Assembly (NCBI GenBank): GCA_940337035.1
Contig: CALNHX010007426.1
Span: 1 to 64,000, forward strand
DNA from: Agriotes lineatus
Lineage: Eukaryota > Arthropoda > Insecta > Coleoptera > Elateridae
Direction: 5' to 3'
Length of the DNA stretch: 64,000 nucleotides
Shown: one piece after another, positions 11,739 to 24,547 of the stretch
Numbering within the stretch: position 1 is the first letter of the stretch
How the letters are laid out: the number at the start of each line of letters is the position of its first letter
Notes under the pieces: model-generated
Told to the model about the DNA's origin: nothing
The model's database searches: none
What the model saw: only the letters and a program-made list of their open reading frames with translations
Program-made: the position numbers and the translations under genes

Positions 11739-13873
11739 TTTCAGGCCTTTCTGGCTTTGCTTTGCTTAGCCTTGTTGCGTCATTTATATTGTTGTCACCA
11801 ATGTTTTTTTTCGTCATTTCGAAGTGGTATGGACTGGTAAACTGTTTTTTTTTTCTTAGTAGAATACTTTACCGAGCTTCTTTTCTTGTTTTCTATTTGT
11901 CTTTTCCTGTTTTCTTCTGTTTTCTATATGTCTTTTCTTGTCTTTTCCTGTTCTTAGTTTATTTTCATTAGTTTTCTTGACCGTGCATATGTTTTTTCTT
12001 AGTTGTCATTTGTCTTTACGTTTCTTTTCTTGTTTTCTATATGTTTTTTCTTGTCTTTTCTTATTTTCTATTTGTAGTTTTGTGTTTTCTTGTTATTTAT
12101 CGCTTTTTTTTTTGAGTTTTCTTTTTGTGTTTTTCCATGTCTTTTTATATTTTGAGTATCTTTTCCGTCATTTTTACCGTCGTTTCTTGTTTCTCTTAGC
12201 CAGTTCATACTACCGAGATGTTTCGTTGCATTCAGTGCAGATTTTTATCCCGTATTAGTCGGATTTAGTACCAGATGTGGTTGAGTGAAGATACCGACCT
12301 TGTTTTTTTAAGTCTTTTCGAAGGCTTAGTTGGGAGTTTCGATTCCCTGTCGTTTACATTGTTTAGCCTTGGGCTAAGTTGACACTTTTGTTGTACCGAA
12401 CTGACGTTTATCGATTTTGACGTTCACGTTAGCGAGGTTTATCGATTTTGACGTTGATGATTACCGATTTTGGCAATTTTTTTTTTCTCTATCGTTTGGT
12501 GTTGTACCGAGTTGATTTTTGGTGAGCAGGTTGGAATTCATTTTCAGCTTCAGTACCGTGTTTTGGTTTGTTGATAAGTTTTGGTGTGCTGTTGGTGTGC
12601 TTGGGGAGATTCGCTCGTGCGGTTATTACGTCCCTCAGGCCATCTTCTTAGTTGGTTTGGTGTAGTTATTTTCGTTGGACTTTTATTTCATTTTCATTAT
12701 TATCACGTACCGCCCAACTTTGTTTACCGACTTCTTCGTGGACACCCCTAACAGTCATAGTAGTGTTTTGTACACTTACCGTTAGCATTTAGCGAGTCTT
12801 TACCGCTGGTCGGAGTGCTTCGTACTTGTTGACGTTTTGTTGTCTTTTACCGTACCCTTTTTGTCTGATGACGTCATGTTGTCAAGTGTCGTGTTCTTTG
12901 TGAACAGTTTCGTTGAAGCTTTCGAGCTTTGTGTGGCAGTAATGCGCTGCTGTTCGCATGAGGCCTCTTTGGTATTCAAGTTTTCAAGTATTAAGTATTT
13001 AAAGATTTTTGACTTTTTTTGTAGTGATGCCCTGTTGTTTTCGTGGCCTAGCGCTCTTTTACCGTACCGTTGGCCGTCGCCATTTTCAACCACCTGTGTG
13101 GGATTACATAAAGAGAGCGTGTTTCTGGTCATTTTGTTTCGTGCGGACCCTGTCGTCGTAAGGTAGTCCCTTTGGGCCGCATGGATTTCTGAAAAGGATT
13201 TATTGGGCATGCGTCATCGGACGCCTACACCCTTGGAGGCTTGGTTCTTCCGGATTTTCTTTTGGTGTTCGGTGTTGGAGTCACTTTCGAGCTCGCGCTT
13301 TGCGGTTTAATAGTCGACGTGGCTCCGGCATCGGCATTGATTGAGGGTTTCGGTGGACTGAGTTTTTCCTATTACTGATAATGACTATTTTTGACAGTTT
13401 CTGTCACAGCCATTTCCCTTTTTTTTTGGTGGTTCATCCTCTTCTCTTGGGTACTCATACCAGTTGTGGGATCCACACAATGCGCCGATCTCGTGACGCG
13501 CAGCGTGCCCTCTTCAGGTAACCCTTGGGTGGGACTTTGGACTTCCATTTCTATACCCCCCCCCTCCCTGTGTTCTTTTGGAACGGTTGGTCGGAAGTGT
13601 CCACAGGTGTAAGACCCATATTTTACCCGATTGTGACCCAATTTACGTATTTTCTACTGGCGTATCCAGTCTTTCTTCTTCCTCTTCTCTCTTCCCACCT
13701 TTGCACCCTATCTGGTGGCCAGTGTGCGTAATCCCTTTGGGGGTGCACTCTATCGTATCGAATGTTTTTTTTTGTTTTGTTCGTTTTTCGTTGTTGCGTT
13801 TTCGTTTGAGTTCTCGTTACGTTGTCGCAAAATGCCTCGTTGTTTTATAAGAGACTTCGGGGAACTCTCTTTC

Positions 13874-13885
13874 AAGTAAGGGGAG
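13874..13885 (+). promoter_or_regulatory. Polypurine tract
   Basis: AAGTAAGGGGAG abuts the first base of the 3' LTR, the expected place for plus-strand DNA priming. One pyrimidine interrupts it. Confidence 0.75.
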
Positions 13886-15850
13886 TGTTAAGTCATTTTG
13901 CTATTTCAGATGCTTAATTGCATTTCACGCCGTTAGTTAGGTCATTTTGGTATTTTGAATAGCCGCCTAAGCTTAGAGCAGCGCGCCCGTATGCTAAGCC
14001 CTTTTAGCTCTTTATTTGGCTCCATCGCCTAATTCCAGAATCACGATTTCGCACATAGTTAGCCTAAAAAGCAGTATTTGTCGTCGGTTGGAGCTCTCCT
14101 CTGATGGCGTTTTTCTGAATTCTGAATAGCACGCTGTGGCGGCGTGATACCAGCGTGGCCCGCATTGGTTTGTTTCATTTAGCACGCGGTGGCGGCGTGA
14201 TACCAGCGTGGCCCGCATTGGTTGGTTTCATTTCATCGCCTTGCTATTCGCTGTGGTTTAGTCACGTGGGGGACGCGGCGAAGGTGACCTTTTGCCAACG
14301 CTTCCCTCGGGCATTGAGCCGAGAGCCGTCGTTAAAACAAGAGGTCGGATAGTGTATGTGAGTTCGTGCGGCGCTCCCGCCATTATGGCGGGGGCGTCAG
14401 TCGTTTTCCCGTCGGGTGCTGCTTCAGCAGTTATGTTGCGGGCGTTTTCGCCTTGAAGGCAGTCTGCCAGAGCCCGTGGCAGAGAGAGCTTGTGTGTGGT
14501 GGTGGTGATTCGAAATTTGTCGAGTGATCTTCGGCGTAACGTGGGTGTTTTGGAGCCCAGTTCCTGCTACTATTAGTGAGGGGTCGTGCCCCCTTCATCT
14601 CGACCTACGAGGATTTGGTTCAGCAGAACGAGTGAGGCCCCCATCATTTTCGTCGTCCCGTTGTACGCGTCTTGACGCGTCTCCCGTCGCCATTGAGGCG
14701 GTTATGCATTCACCCCCTTTCGCCGTTGTAACACCGAAGGTACCTACCACCTACGATTGCAGCTCGTCGCAACTCAGCTGTACCAGGCTCCTTCGCCGCC
14801 CACGCATTAAGGTATGTGCCTTTAACCTGATTACCGCTGTGAACGCGAGTGTTACTCATTACTACTCATTACTACGCTAGTGTATTCATTCAGACTGCAG
14901 ACAGTTCAGGCCGAGAAGGCTAATGTAAATCGTCGCTGCCCTTGCATAAGGCAATGTGTGTCTTTGTACCTATTCATTACTACGCTAGTGTATTCATTCA
15001 GACTGCAGACAGTTCAGGCCGTGAAGGCTAATGTAAATCGTCGCTGCCCTTGCATAAGGCAATGTGTATCTTTGTACCTATTCATTACTACGCTAGTGTA
15101 TTCATTCAGACAGCAGACAGTTCAGGCCGTGAAGGCTAATGTAAATCGTCGCTGCCCTTGCATAAGGCAATGTGTATCTTTGTACCTATTATTGCTGTTC
15201 ACTAATGTTCAACATCTGTCGTTAAGCTTAGAGCGCGCGTGCCAGCTGGTGCCCTTAATTATAGAGTAAGGTTAGATACAGGGCGACGCATTCTGCTACC
15301 CCATTGTAACTCGAAGTGAAATATATGATTGGTTAGTTAAGGGAACTATTGTTTGTTTCGGTTTGTGCATGTTCTGTTGCAGATAGACGCCCTTTTATTG
15401 TACGAATTATTGTACGACGGAACGAGGAAGCTGTGAGCGTGCAGGTGAGTGAGACAGCTGCGTAGTCGTGGTCGGATGGACACCTAATCACAATCCTTGC
15501 TTAAGGCAATCCCGAAGTTGTTGTTTGACCTTGCAACTCTTGCATAATCTTATTGGCGGAGTATTTTTGCATGCTTCGCTCCCGTCTAACCGTCCAGGCC
15601 CGGTTAGCCGGGTTAAGACAGGCTTGGTGGCGCCCTCATAATTTCGACATACCCTGTATATATTATGCCACAACGCGCTTGCCCAGAACGTATCGTGTGA
15701 CTCACGCCCGACTCCCTGAGCGTTCCAGCCGTGGCCTATTAGCCTATTTCGAACCGATCTCAGGGCAAGTGTGTCATGTTTTCAGGACTGATTCCGTGGT
15801 GCGATGCTCACCTTGGGTGGGTGTCGTAAAGTCCTTTTTATACCGTAACA
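13886..15850 (+). repeat. 3' LTR, 1965 bp
   Basis: Same length as the 5' LTR, offset by exactly 4140 bp, with three visible substitutions and no indel. It carries the same 53-bp and 108-bp tandem repeats (108-bp units from 14881). It ends CCGTAACA immediately before the CAGT target copy. Confidence 0.93.
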
Positions 15851-15854
15851 CAGT

Positions 15855-17480
15855 GCTTTGGTACACATTTAAAAAAAATCAGATCGAGCGAGGTACGTTT
15901 TGCGATAGTCATACTTAAGCATGTACCAAGAGATGTGCCTTATTAATATTTATAATTAACATTTTACACTGCAAAAAATAAGATTGCTCCTTGATGCTGT
16001 TTTATGTCCAACATAAAGAAGTTAAGTACTAATATATGAAACTATGTAAGGATTCTGTTTAAAGAAAGCATTTGTCAAGTTAATAACTCCAAATTTGTAT
16101 AGTACCTTTCAATTAGCAGCACGCCTACTTGGAGTATTACATTTGTACGTATTGTATAATAAGAATTAACAAATGAGATTTTTACTTAATAAAACTATTT
16201 AACTCAAAAAAATTAACGAATGGAGGTACACCTATTACCTTATAAATATTGATAAAGAGAAAGTTATAAACGTCAACGTTTCATTTTTATTAAATAATAA
16301 TGACAAATTGGAAAACAAAGCCGATTACAATATGAGAATGAAAGTGGAATCGCTTTTGAGTGAATAAATTAATTTCTGAATATTTATTAAACAGTTAATT
16401 AATTTGTGTTTACTTTTACATTCAAATTAATTGTTGTTGAGTTCCATATGACATTTAAAGCAATAACAATCTAATTCAAAATATTTACTAATACGCTAAT
16501 ACATAAACATCTGTTATAAGTTTCAACAATATTTGCATATATGTATTTCATTACACTACTTGTTTAACTAACGCCTTTCCTGCAATGTTAAAAACAACAT
16601 TAAACAAGACAAATAATCTCGGAAATTAATAAATCCTAAATTAACAGTGGTTAGTAAACTCCATTACTCCAGCCTGAAACGCTGTTCTCATTCACTTGAC
16701 AATTTCTAAACGATAGAGTAAAACTGAACGGACATAACGGCAAAATTAGTCACAGCGAATTCTTGTGTGGCGGCCAGGATCATTTTTCAGGTATTTTATT
16801 TAAGTCCCTTTGACACCTTAGAATGTATAAAGCAAGAATCCCCAGCACATCGCGTTTAGTGTCTGTGTTTCGGCACCGTAACACCAATAAAATACGAAAT
16901 AATTACGAAATTTCTTTAAAATATCGCTGGAAAATTTGACAGTATTTGCATATTAGTTGGATAACTAGGCACACTTTATGGTACTGGCGAAGTCACGGTA
17001 GTAGCTAAACGTGCGGTAACGCCCTTTAAAAATAAAGTGGCGAATAAGGATGTTGCTAAAAATATTTAGCTTTTTAACAACGCCTTCGATCTTGGCCTAG
17101 ATAATGTATTTAAATGGCTTCCAATTTAAATACAGCATAAGGAAAAAATTACATGAGAGTGAAGTGTATTGCAACACCACAGACATCAACAACTGAGACA
17201 GTAGCAGTTGCTGTATTTAAAAAAAATTCTACTCCTGTAACTAAAATGGCATTTAACATATTAACATACACGTCGCTAAGTGACCTTTTAATCACGCCTT
17301 CATAACCTGTGACTAAAGAACCTCTTACTCACGGGCTGGAGTTAGCAACGATGTTTTAGTCATGGGGTGAAGTTAGGTTCAAACAGTATTTACTTTATTA
17401 GCCACAGCCAAAACTAAAATCAAGTTAGTTTTCAACAGTCAACTTTGACGTTTGTCAAGCATAATTTAACCCAATATAAT
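15855..17480. other. No recognisable feature
   Basis: AT-rich DNA downstream of the retrotransposon. No coding motif or repeat partner was noticed. Confidence 0.4.
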
Positions 17481-17544
17481 AAATGTCAAAATTTTAATGA
17501 AATAATATGATGTTATATTGTCTAACTTTGTGGTCGTAGAAAAA

Positions 17545-17690
17545 GTTTAGTATGTAACACATTATATAAACTCGTCTAGACACTCGTTTATTAAACACTC
17601 GCTGCGGCACGCTCCGCTCGTGCCTAAAAAAACTCGTGAATAAAATGACGTTCATAAAACTCGTTACATAATATACTATTGTGGTACTCG
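17545..17690. repeat. Hairpin repeat with GCACG core
   Basis: Outer arms GTATGTAACACATTATATAAACTCG (first half) and ATAAAACTCGTTACATAATATAC (second half) are inverted. The core reads CTGCGGCACGCTCCGCTCGTGCC. The same plan is seen at 43797-43932. Confidence 0.6.
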
Positions 17691-17936
17691 ATAATGCGGA
17701 TCGAACCATAAGCTCCTAATGCCAAAAGTATATTTAACGTATAGAAATAATTAAAACGTGGAGGTTAAAAGTTGAATTATGGAACAGGTTACAGTTACAT
17801 ACAATATACGCTAAAATATGCAAGGGCTCCACGAAGATTAGACCAAGTTCTTATATCAAATAAGACTAGCAAATAGATTAAAGTGTAGAGATAAGACTAG
17901 CACCTCCGACCAAATCTATAATAGTAGGTTACGTAA

Positions 17937-18260
17937 TAAGTCCGGAAAGCGTAACTTTACAGGGCGCCAAGGCAAATTTCAGGCCGATGCCGAAGGCGAG
18001 GCCTGAAAGCCTACAAGTCCCATAAAGGACATTTCCGAATGAGCTAAGTAGAACATTCTTAGGCACCTGTGTTTCTTCCTAGTTTTTACTTAAGTAATGA
18101 ACCATTACAGTAACAAGCAAGCATTATACCTTTGTAATAATCTAGAGATATTTGTAGCTGATTTCCTTAGCAACCACGGTCGACACATATTGCAAACCAA
18201 TCAAAACGCCAATTTTAGTCCTGTAAAAAATTCTCAAGTCCTGTAAAGTACTTTCCGATC
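17937..18260. repeat. Hairpin repeats with GGAAAGT-type arms
   Basis: At 17940-18040 the arms GTCCGGAAAG and CATTTCCGA flank a core with CAGGCCGATGCC...GGCGAGGCCTG. A second related piece with GTCCTGTAAA repeats and CTTTCCGATC follows at 18215-18260. It is similar in plan to the hairpin at 58268-58366. Confidence 0.5.
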
Positions 18261-18599
18261 TAAAAATTGTACAGTAATGCATGATTTTCAAGGCCGGTGA
18301 TTAAAAGACTATCAAATCTAGTATACATCAGCATGCTTTGGAAGCCGTGGGCGAGGAACAAGTGATAAAAGCCAAAAAATGCCAGGTAAAGAAAGGAAAC
18401 AGTTTTATGTAAATTAGTTAGGAACAGAAGATAGTGAAGAGCATATAGTAGAATAAATAGAGAAGTAACCCAAGCTGCAAATATGGCTAAAAATGAGTTA
18501 TATAATCCGATATAAATCGGTCTATAGGTCAAACTCGGGCTAATTTGGCATGAAAATGTTTAAAATCTATAAGAACATATCACACTGACAAGGGATATT

Positions 18600-18960
18600 C
18601 TTCTCTTATCACATAGAAATCTCACTGCGAAGAGCTACTCTGTGAAGATCGAAGAAAATATAGAGAAGACGCTTACCAAGAATGACCACGGGCAGGCAGA
18701 ACGCTAGACCTCAACCTTAACGTAGGGGAAGCAAGAAAGCACTGAATGCAATGAAATTCTAAACAACTGCAGAGTCGTGCAATATACCAACTGAGTTGAT
18801 CAAAACAGCACCCACAGAAGCTCTAGAATTATTAAAAATTGTATTCAATAAATGCATTAAATAAAACCAACCACCCATAGAATAGAGAAAAGCTTATATT
18901 AGTACAATATAAGAAAAAACATGGCAAATTATAATAATTAGTTCAGCATCGAAACAGGTT
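18600..18960 (+). pseudogene. LINE RT N-terminal fragment
   Basis: Plus-strand frames read NIPTELIKTAPTEALELLKI, then VFNKCIK, then RKAYISTI. This matches the RT region (IP.ELIK....E.L..IFN.CI...G..P.EW..A.I). A KALNAMK-like stretch precedes it in another frame. Internal stops are present. Confidence 0.65.
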
Positions 18961-19019
18961 GGGTGCTCATCTGGTGCCTCAAATAGCAGAAACAACAGCA
19001 AAGAAAGAAGTTAAGGTGG

Positions 19020-19345
19020 CTCATAATCTTACTAACAGTGAAGATACTGCGATGTCGGATTGTGCTCAGCTTAGAGAAGTACAGTGCAAGGAGTCGAAGT
19101 AACCACTATCTTACTAATAGTTAAGATAACTGCGGTGTAGGATCGTGACCCACCTAACGGATTAAGAGTTAAATAAGGAGTCGGTATATACCCAATCTTA
19201 CTAACAGCAACGATACTGTAGTGTCGGATTATAAGCCACACAGAGAAGTAAAAGTGAGACAAAACGTCACTGTGCACACAATGTTACTAACAGTATTGAT
19301 AACTGCGGTGTCGGATTGTGCTTCACCTAGAGAAGTAAGAGCTGT
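19020..19345 (+). repeat. ~85-bp minisatellite, four diverged units
   Basis: Units start near 19026, 19108, 19195 and 19281 with ATCTTACTAACAGT-like sequence, followed by GATACTGCGGTGTCGGATTGTG and GAGAAGTA. Spacings of 82, 87 and 86 bp show a diverged tandem array. Confidence 0.8.
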
Positions 19346-19959
19346 TACAGCAGTACTCCGGATTTCTCGCAGAGCTACCACATACACCAGGCATATAACT
19401 TATAAAAACTCGTTTTCGAGTCGCGAAGCTGGCAACCATTGGCAAAAATGCTTAAGGGCAGAGAAGCTTTAGGCTAATTGGTGGGTACCTTTCCAAACCC
19501 CACAACTGATTAATCATTTTCCAATCAAGTTTTAAATTGTGATTTCCCACGGCGCGGCGTTCCTAAAACTGCCCTCGACGAGTGTCCTTTTAGCTTTATA
19601 ACAGCCCCATAATTGTTAAGTTAAATTAGCTCGAGGTTTGTAGCTATTTGTTTTCACCGCCATGTCGTTCTAATTTCGCTTAATCCTCCTGTCATAACTT
19701 AGCATAGCTTTAATCTCTGTTTCAGCCGCCTTGTATGCTAGGCCATGTGTTAAAAATATCATGTTACCAGTCCAAGCTCCACTAAATCCCTAATATAATT
19801 GTTGGCCTGTACCTATAAATAATTCTTTATATCTAGCTTTTAAACTAAGAGTCTTTTATTGTCCCTCCTGAAAATAAAATAAAAGGTAATAACAGCGCAT
19901 ACCTGATCCTTCCCTTAACTTAAATAAATCTGAATATCTAGTAGTCGGAGAAGAAGAAC

Positions 19960-20425
19960 GTAATTTGCCCGTTGGTAACGAAAACAAAGAACTGTCAGAA
20001 ACTTGAAAACTTTGATGTAACATTCTCAAAAATGGCAGAAAGCAAAAGACAAAGAAAATATCTCAAATAAAATAGGCCAATGCAGTGATGGAGAGCATTG
20101 CGACTTACGGCTTCGAAATGTGGGGTGTTCTAATTTCACATACACGAAATGAAGCAATAAAAAGAAGGTTGAATGTAGATCATAACATAATTAATGTAAT
20201 TAAAAGAAGACAATCACTATTGTTTAGCCACATAGAACGGATGAATCAAGGGAAAATAGAAAGACCACCAAGAAACTAGTGAACTGATGTCCAGAAGGCA
20301 ATGGAGGTTCGATGACTAGAACGTGAAGGTTGGTGTGACGGAAAACTTTGGCGTTTGGGAAGCAGAAATGTCTGTACATCATGCGTGTATGGAGGGTAGT
20401 CCTGAAATAATTATTTAAAATCAGG
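19960..20425 (+). pseudogene. LINE C-terminal fragment
   Basis: Reads SIATYGFEMW (the LINE YG.E.W motif), then ETIKRRLNVDHNIINVI-like and RRQSLLFSHIERMNQGKIE, then after a stop QKAMEVR, EREGWCDGKLWRLGSRNVCT. That order and wording match the post-RT tail of an insect LINE. Stops and a lost linker show it is dead. Confidence 0.7.
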
Positions 20426-20935
20426 GATTCTCAACACTTACGGAGGTATTAGAGGTAGGTTAAAATTGGGTTTTTGTTATTTTACTGAAAAGCGAGAAAG
20501 AATATAAAAATGAAAATTGGCAGATCTTTTCTATCAATAGAAGATTTATTTGTGAAATGCTTTACTTCGGCACGATCTGCTGAAGTGTTACTTTACTAAC
20601 TACTTACAATTTTTGCCGCAGCCGCTCCATCAATCGCCACCAAACCAAAATTGTATGACAGGTCAGATAAAACTGCCTAACTTCTGTAAAAACAGCAGCT
20701 GCGTTAAAGGAAGGTTGGCAAATGCAGTTATTGGAAGGTGTGCTGCCAGGTGCATGTGAACATTGTATCTCGAGAACGACATAACCTATCAGGATGAATT
20801 CTGCGCCAGTTTGTGTGGAATATTAAGGCAAAGAATTGAAAAACTTTTTAGAGAGATTGGTCGTTTTTTTCTGTGTTTGTCGATTTGTATTTGCGATGCC
20901 AGTAATAGCCGTTAAACGACCGCGTACCAACAAAG

Positions 20936-20996
20936 GACAATGGTGCAATGGTACAGAGTTGGGCTGCTGAGGTACTGGGTACCGAATTTTTTTTAA
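20936..20996 (+). repeat. tRNA-like SINE scrap
   Basis: TGGTGCAATGGTACAG resembles a Pol III A box. GGGTACCGAATTTT, about 40 bp later, is a degraded B box followed by a T run. Too degenerate for a tRNA gene. Confidence 0.3.
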
Positions 20997-22175
20997 TTAC
21001 ACTAGTTTACAAATTAACAGTTGTTGGCTGGGGTTTGAATTTCAATAAATCCTATTATCTAAATGTGTAGCTTTGATCTCTTTGATCTTCTGTCACACCC
21101 AGATATATCACAACTGAAGAAATAAATAACAAAGTAGTAATTTTTATGAGAGTATATAGCTTTATTGTATTTAGTAATGACAAATTGATAGGATTACATT
21201 TTCATATATTAAAAATGCGTAAATACTAACAAATATTAACCAAAATTTTAAAACTTTATTTTTCCTGTACAACGCCAGGTTTCTCTCCTTTTTAAAGTTT
21301 AAACGCTAGCTGTAGTTGCCTATCATGCTTGTATTCTACCTTCCCTGCTACCTTTGCTCCATTTCCTGTACGTCTTGGTGCAATCTCTCCCCTTATTTTT
21401 CGCTTATTAGATTTTCGGAAAAAGAAATAGCGATGGGTATGCAAAAAATAAATTTTGGTGGTTATATCGCAACCCAACCAGCGAGTCTTTTCGAATATAT
21501 TTTGAAATTTTTTCTAATAATCTTGGAATTTATAATTTCTTAGAAAGGTTTCCATTATACTTTTAAAAACAATCCAGGCTTCCCTTTCAACATCAGTAGT
21601 AGTTCCAAACTAGCCGTCTTAAATCAATATTCTAATTTGGGGACTAATGAGTATACCCTTCTTAAGTTTTGTTTCAGGAACAAATCAAGCAGATATGTAC
21701 AAAATGTGTCAGGGCTTTTTATACAATTTCTGGTTACCGTACAAAAAGGAAACTAACACGACGGATTTTACAGGGGTACTGTGACCGCATTGCGGATGTG
21801 TTGTAAGGTTAGATATTTAACGAATTTAATGAGGGGAATTTATTCCAATTACAATTTTTACAGCATGGCTTCCATTTTTACAACATTGCTTATTTCTAAA
21901 TTTATTCACAGAGCAACGTAGGTTTTATACGGATGCTTTCAAAAGACGAAAAAGACGCGCTAAAGGTGTTACAAAATCCTGTTATACCCCTGCAACAACT
22001 AAAGCCCTAAACAAAAGCATATATTTTTTTAAGTAAACCTCTAATTGGTTCAACATACGTCACTTTTTTCATGATTGGAAAGACGAATCGTATCGTCCGT
22101 CACCTGATTTAACAACAATTCCTGATATCAATATTTTTACGCAAAAAATGCATTAAATTGCGCGGAACATTCGCA
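20997..22175. other. No recognisable feature
   Basis: AT-rich; the open frames present do not resemble known proteins. Confidence 0.35.
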
Positions 22176-22179
22176 ATTT

Positions 22180-23220
22180 AATTAATTTTGTATTGAAATG
22201 TCCAAGTTACATTAATATCTGTATGCCTTTTGTACAGCTCCTGCAGTACAGTGCCCTTGATCCAAATTTCGTTCAAATCCCATGGGCGGTTTGCTAAGAA
22301 ATCAGCTTGCAGGTACTTCCTCCGCTGTTCACTAACGCCATGGCAAAGATCTCTACAATCGCTTTCTTGTCGTTTACATGGATAGCCAACTGAAGCATTT
22401 AAGCTGGTCCCAGTGACCTGATTTCGCTGCAATTGACCCAGTCTCAGTTACATGAGGTACTACATCGTTTTTATTTAAATTTCTGGCTCCAACAGATTTA
22501 CTATTGTTACAGACGTCTCCAGTAATTTTCACGACCAGGTTATTATAGCTGCCTAATCCCCAACTACCTTGGATTTCGCTTGCCTTCAACTCGAACTGTG
22601 GGGTAGTTCTACCAGACTATATGGCTGCTTCAGAAATGTACTACGTGCGGTCTCCAGGTGTATTGACTCTGCTAGTGCTCCAAATACGTGCGTTAGGAAG
22701 TATCGTATCTACCAACGCACTTTGAAAAACATGTTTTAATTTTTATCCCTCGAAGAATGTCGACATCCGCCACTGCTCATGGCGTGTGAAATCCTGGGAA
22801 ACCAAGCAACGTAAAGCTTACCAAATTCCGAAGATACAGACAACGGGCGACACTGTTTAGAAAAGCTTTCAAAGCCTGTTACATGGCCCCCTTTCCAGTG
22901 ACGATTTCGTAACTTCACTTCGCTACCACCGATGAGATTAATACACTCGAACCTTTATCAAGCATTAGAACTACAGCTATATACATCGAGAACAACCCAC
23001 CTAAGATTACTGTCACTAGGTCAGGCTCCGGGTACATTTCCGGACTACTACAAACCCGCAGGATGATTTCGTGACTTCATCACTGGATAGGAGAGCATGT
23101 AGCAGGTTTTGCAAACAACTTACGGAATCCATAATACGTCAAAGAATGTTGACAACCGGAACTATAGGCTTTGTAAAACAGCTCAACCCCTCGAAGAGCT
23201 TCGACATCAGTAACTACGTA
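22180..23220. other. GC-enriched unassigned segment
   Basis: More balanced in base composition than its flanks. Short open frames on the minus strand show no domain. A loosely repeated phrase occurs three times: CGAAGAATGTCGACATC near 22750, CAAAGAATGTTGACAACC near 23140, and CGAAGAGCTTCGACATC near 23190. It may therefore be an old diverged repeat rather than a gene. Confidence 0.3.
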
Positions 23221-24545
23221 TTTTTTTTTAACCAGTCTTCTTGATGTGGCTCATGTATTAGGGTAGTGACCAGGTTTTCATATAAATATTTGATTTCTAT
23301 GACTGCGAGGATTATTTGCTCAATACTAGCTGTTAGCTGTTCATCTCAAACTATACGAAGTGAATAAAATATTTCATTCAATTTAACTATACATAAAAGG
23401 CTGGTCTAATTTAACTACTGCCTTAGAAAATAAAACAAAATTTATTTCTAAATATTTTTTTCCAATTACTAAATACGCAATTGAAATATATCCTAATGAA
23501 TGGAATTTCAGTAATTTAAAAATAAAATATATAATATTTACATTTTGAGTTCGCAAAGTTCAAATTCCAATCTAGCAAACTAGTTGCAAATGACGCATTC
23601 ATTCACATTCTGATATAACAGAGCCGAACTGTGTGTCTATAACTCCAAGAAACCAATAAACCAAAAAAGAAGAAAAAACGAAGAAAATGTACTAAATTCA
23701 AATAAATTATCCATAATAGGATTTAGTCAGCAATAATAAAATCTCTATTTATTGTTTTGAAAGTCTTCTAAAAGTCACTTTCAATAAATAACAGTAAATG
23801 TAACTGGGAGTCACATCAAAATAAGTTTCTTAATTTACTTTCTTTATTATAAGTTGCGCATTAGACTACATCTTAATTCATTACATATGCATGAATACGT
23901 ATGCATATGTGGCATAGTTGCATGAGTTAGAAGTCAGTTAATTATTACTAACGTTGTATTGCTAATAGAAATTCTTATTGAGAATTATTTCTTATGAAAT
24001 AGTAATGTTTAAAATCTGTACATGGCTGGGTTAGATTTTCCTAGGTTGATATCATTTACAGAAGTTAAATATTAACATTGCTATATAAACGCATCACTAA
24101 TTAGAGTAAGCAGAAATAGCAAAATGTCATAAAATTCTAGAGCCAGACCTGTACCAAAACTTTTAGCTCGACTTTGTATTCCATTTTGCATGTATCCGCG
24201 TAAGAGTTACAGAATTCGAACGTGTGCAAGCATATGGATTACTGGATTACTCGATGGCAGTTTCTTTCTTGGCATTCATTACTGGCTTTCAAGACATTCA
24301 TAGGTTTATAAAATAAAGCCACTATTTTTTTTTAAGTTTAAAAACCTCATTATTTTAATTGTTTATTAATGTTCAATCATCGTTTTACGTGTTATTTGTA
24401 AGCATTTTTATGTAAGAGGCATAAATTACATTGTTATAGCAGGGCTTTCTAGCTTAATTACAGTTTGGTCTGGTTCAATATATAACAGAAAGTTTTGTGA
24501 AAGATTGTACTTAAAATGATTCTAGAATTTAAAATATTATCACTT
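23221..24545. other. No recognisable feature
   Basis: Strongly AT-rich, with no coding signal. Confidence 0.4.
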
Positions 24546-24547
24546 AT

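Larger units (their letters stand above)
11711..13885 (+). other. Retrotransposon interior, non-coding
   Basis: Starts with the primer-site region and ends with the purine tract. About 11800-12200 is strongly T-rich (repeated TTTTCTTGT-type words). 12400-12470 has a 31-bp near-tandem repeat of GTTTATCGATTTTGACGTT. The word TACCG occurs about 15 times on this strand. The longest frames (about 136 codons, antisense at 12800-13210, and several shorter sense frames) show no retroviral-type domains. I see no zinc knuckle, DTG or YXDD motif. Confidence 0.8.
9746..15850 (+). mobile_element. Complete non-autonomous LTR retrotransposon
   Basis: Two direct 1965-bp repeats (9746-11710 and 13886-15850) bound a 2175-bp interior. 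The LTRs begin TGTTA and end TAACA. CAGT is duplicated on both sides (9742-9745 and 15851-15854). A primer-binding-like site and a purine tract sit at the expected inner positions. By eye the LTRs differ at three positions (10105/14245, 10652/14792, 10972/15112), so the insertion is recent. The interior has no gag, protease, RT or integrase motif in any frame, so it must depend on an autonomous partner. The size class lies between TRIM and LARD elements. Base composition is visibly more GC-rich than the flanks. The superfamily cannot be assigned without pol. Confidence 0.93.

Noticed and set aside
11938..12258. Hydrophobic membrane-protein-like frame
   Set aside because: Produced by a T-rich tract (TTT, CTT, TTC codons) in the retrotransposon interior.
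12800..13210. 136-codon antisense frame in the retrotransposon interior
   Set aside because: Low-complexity Ser/Thr/Lys-rich reading antisense to a T-rich region, with no retroelement motif.
19026..19340. CRISPR-like array
   Set aside because: Only four diverged tandem units without unique spacers, in a eukaryotic context; it is a minisatellite.
22178..22918. Three short minus-strand frames as an exon cluster
   Set aside because: No shared frame, no convincing splice pairing and no recognised domain; left as unassigned.
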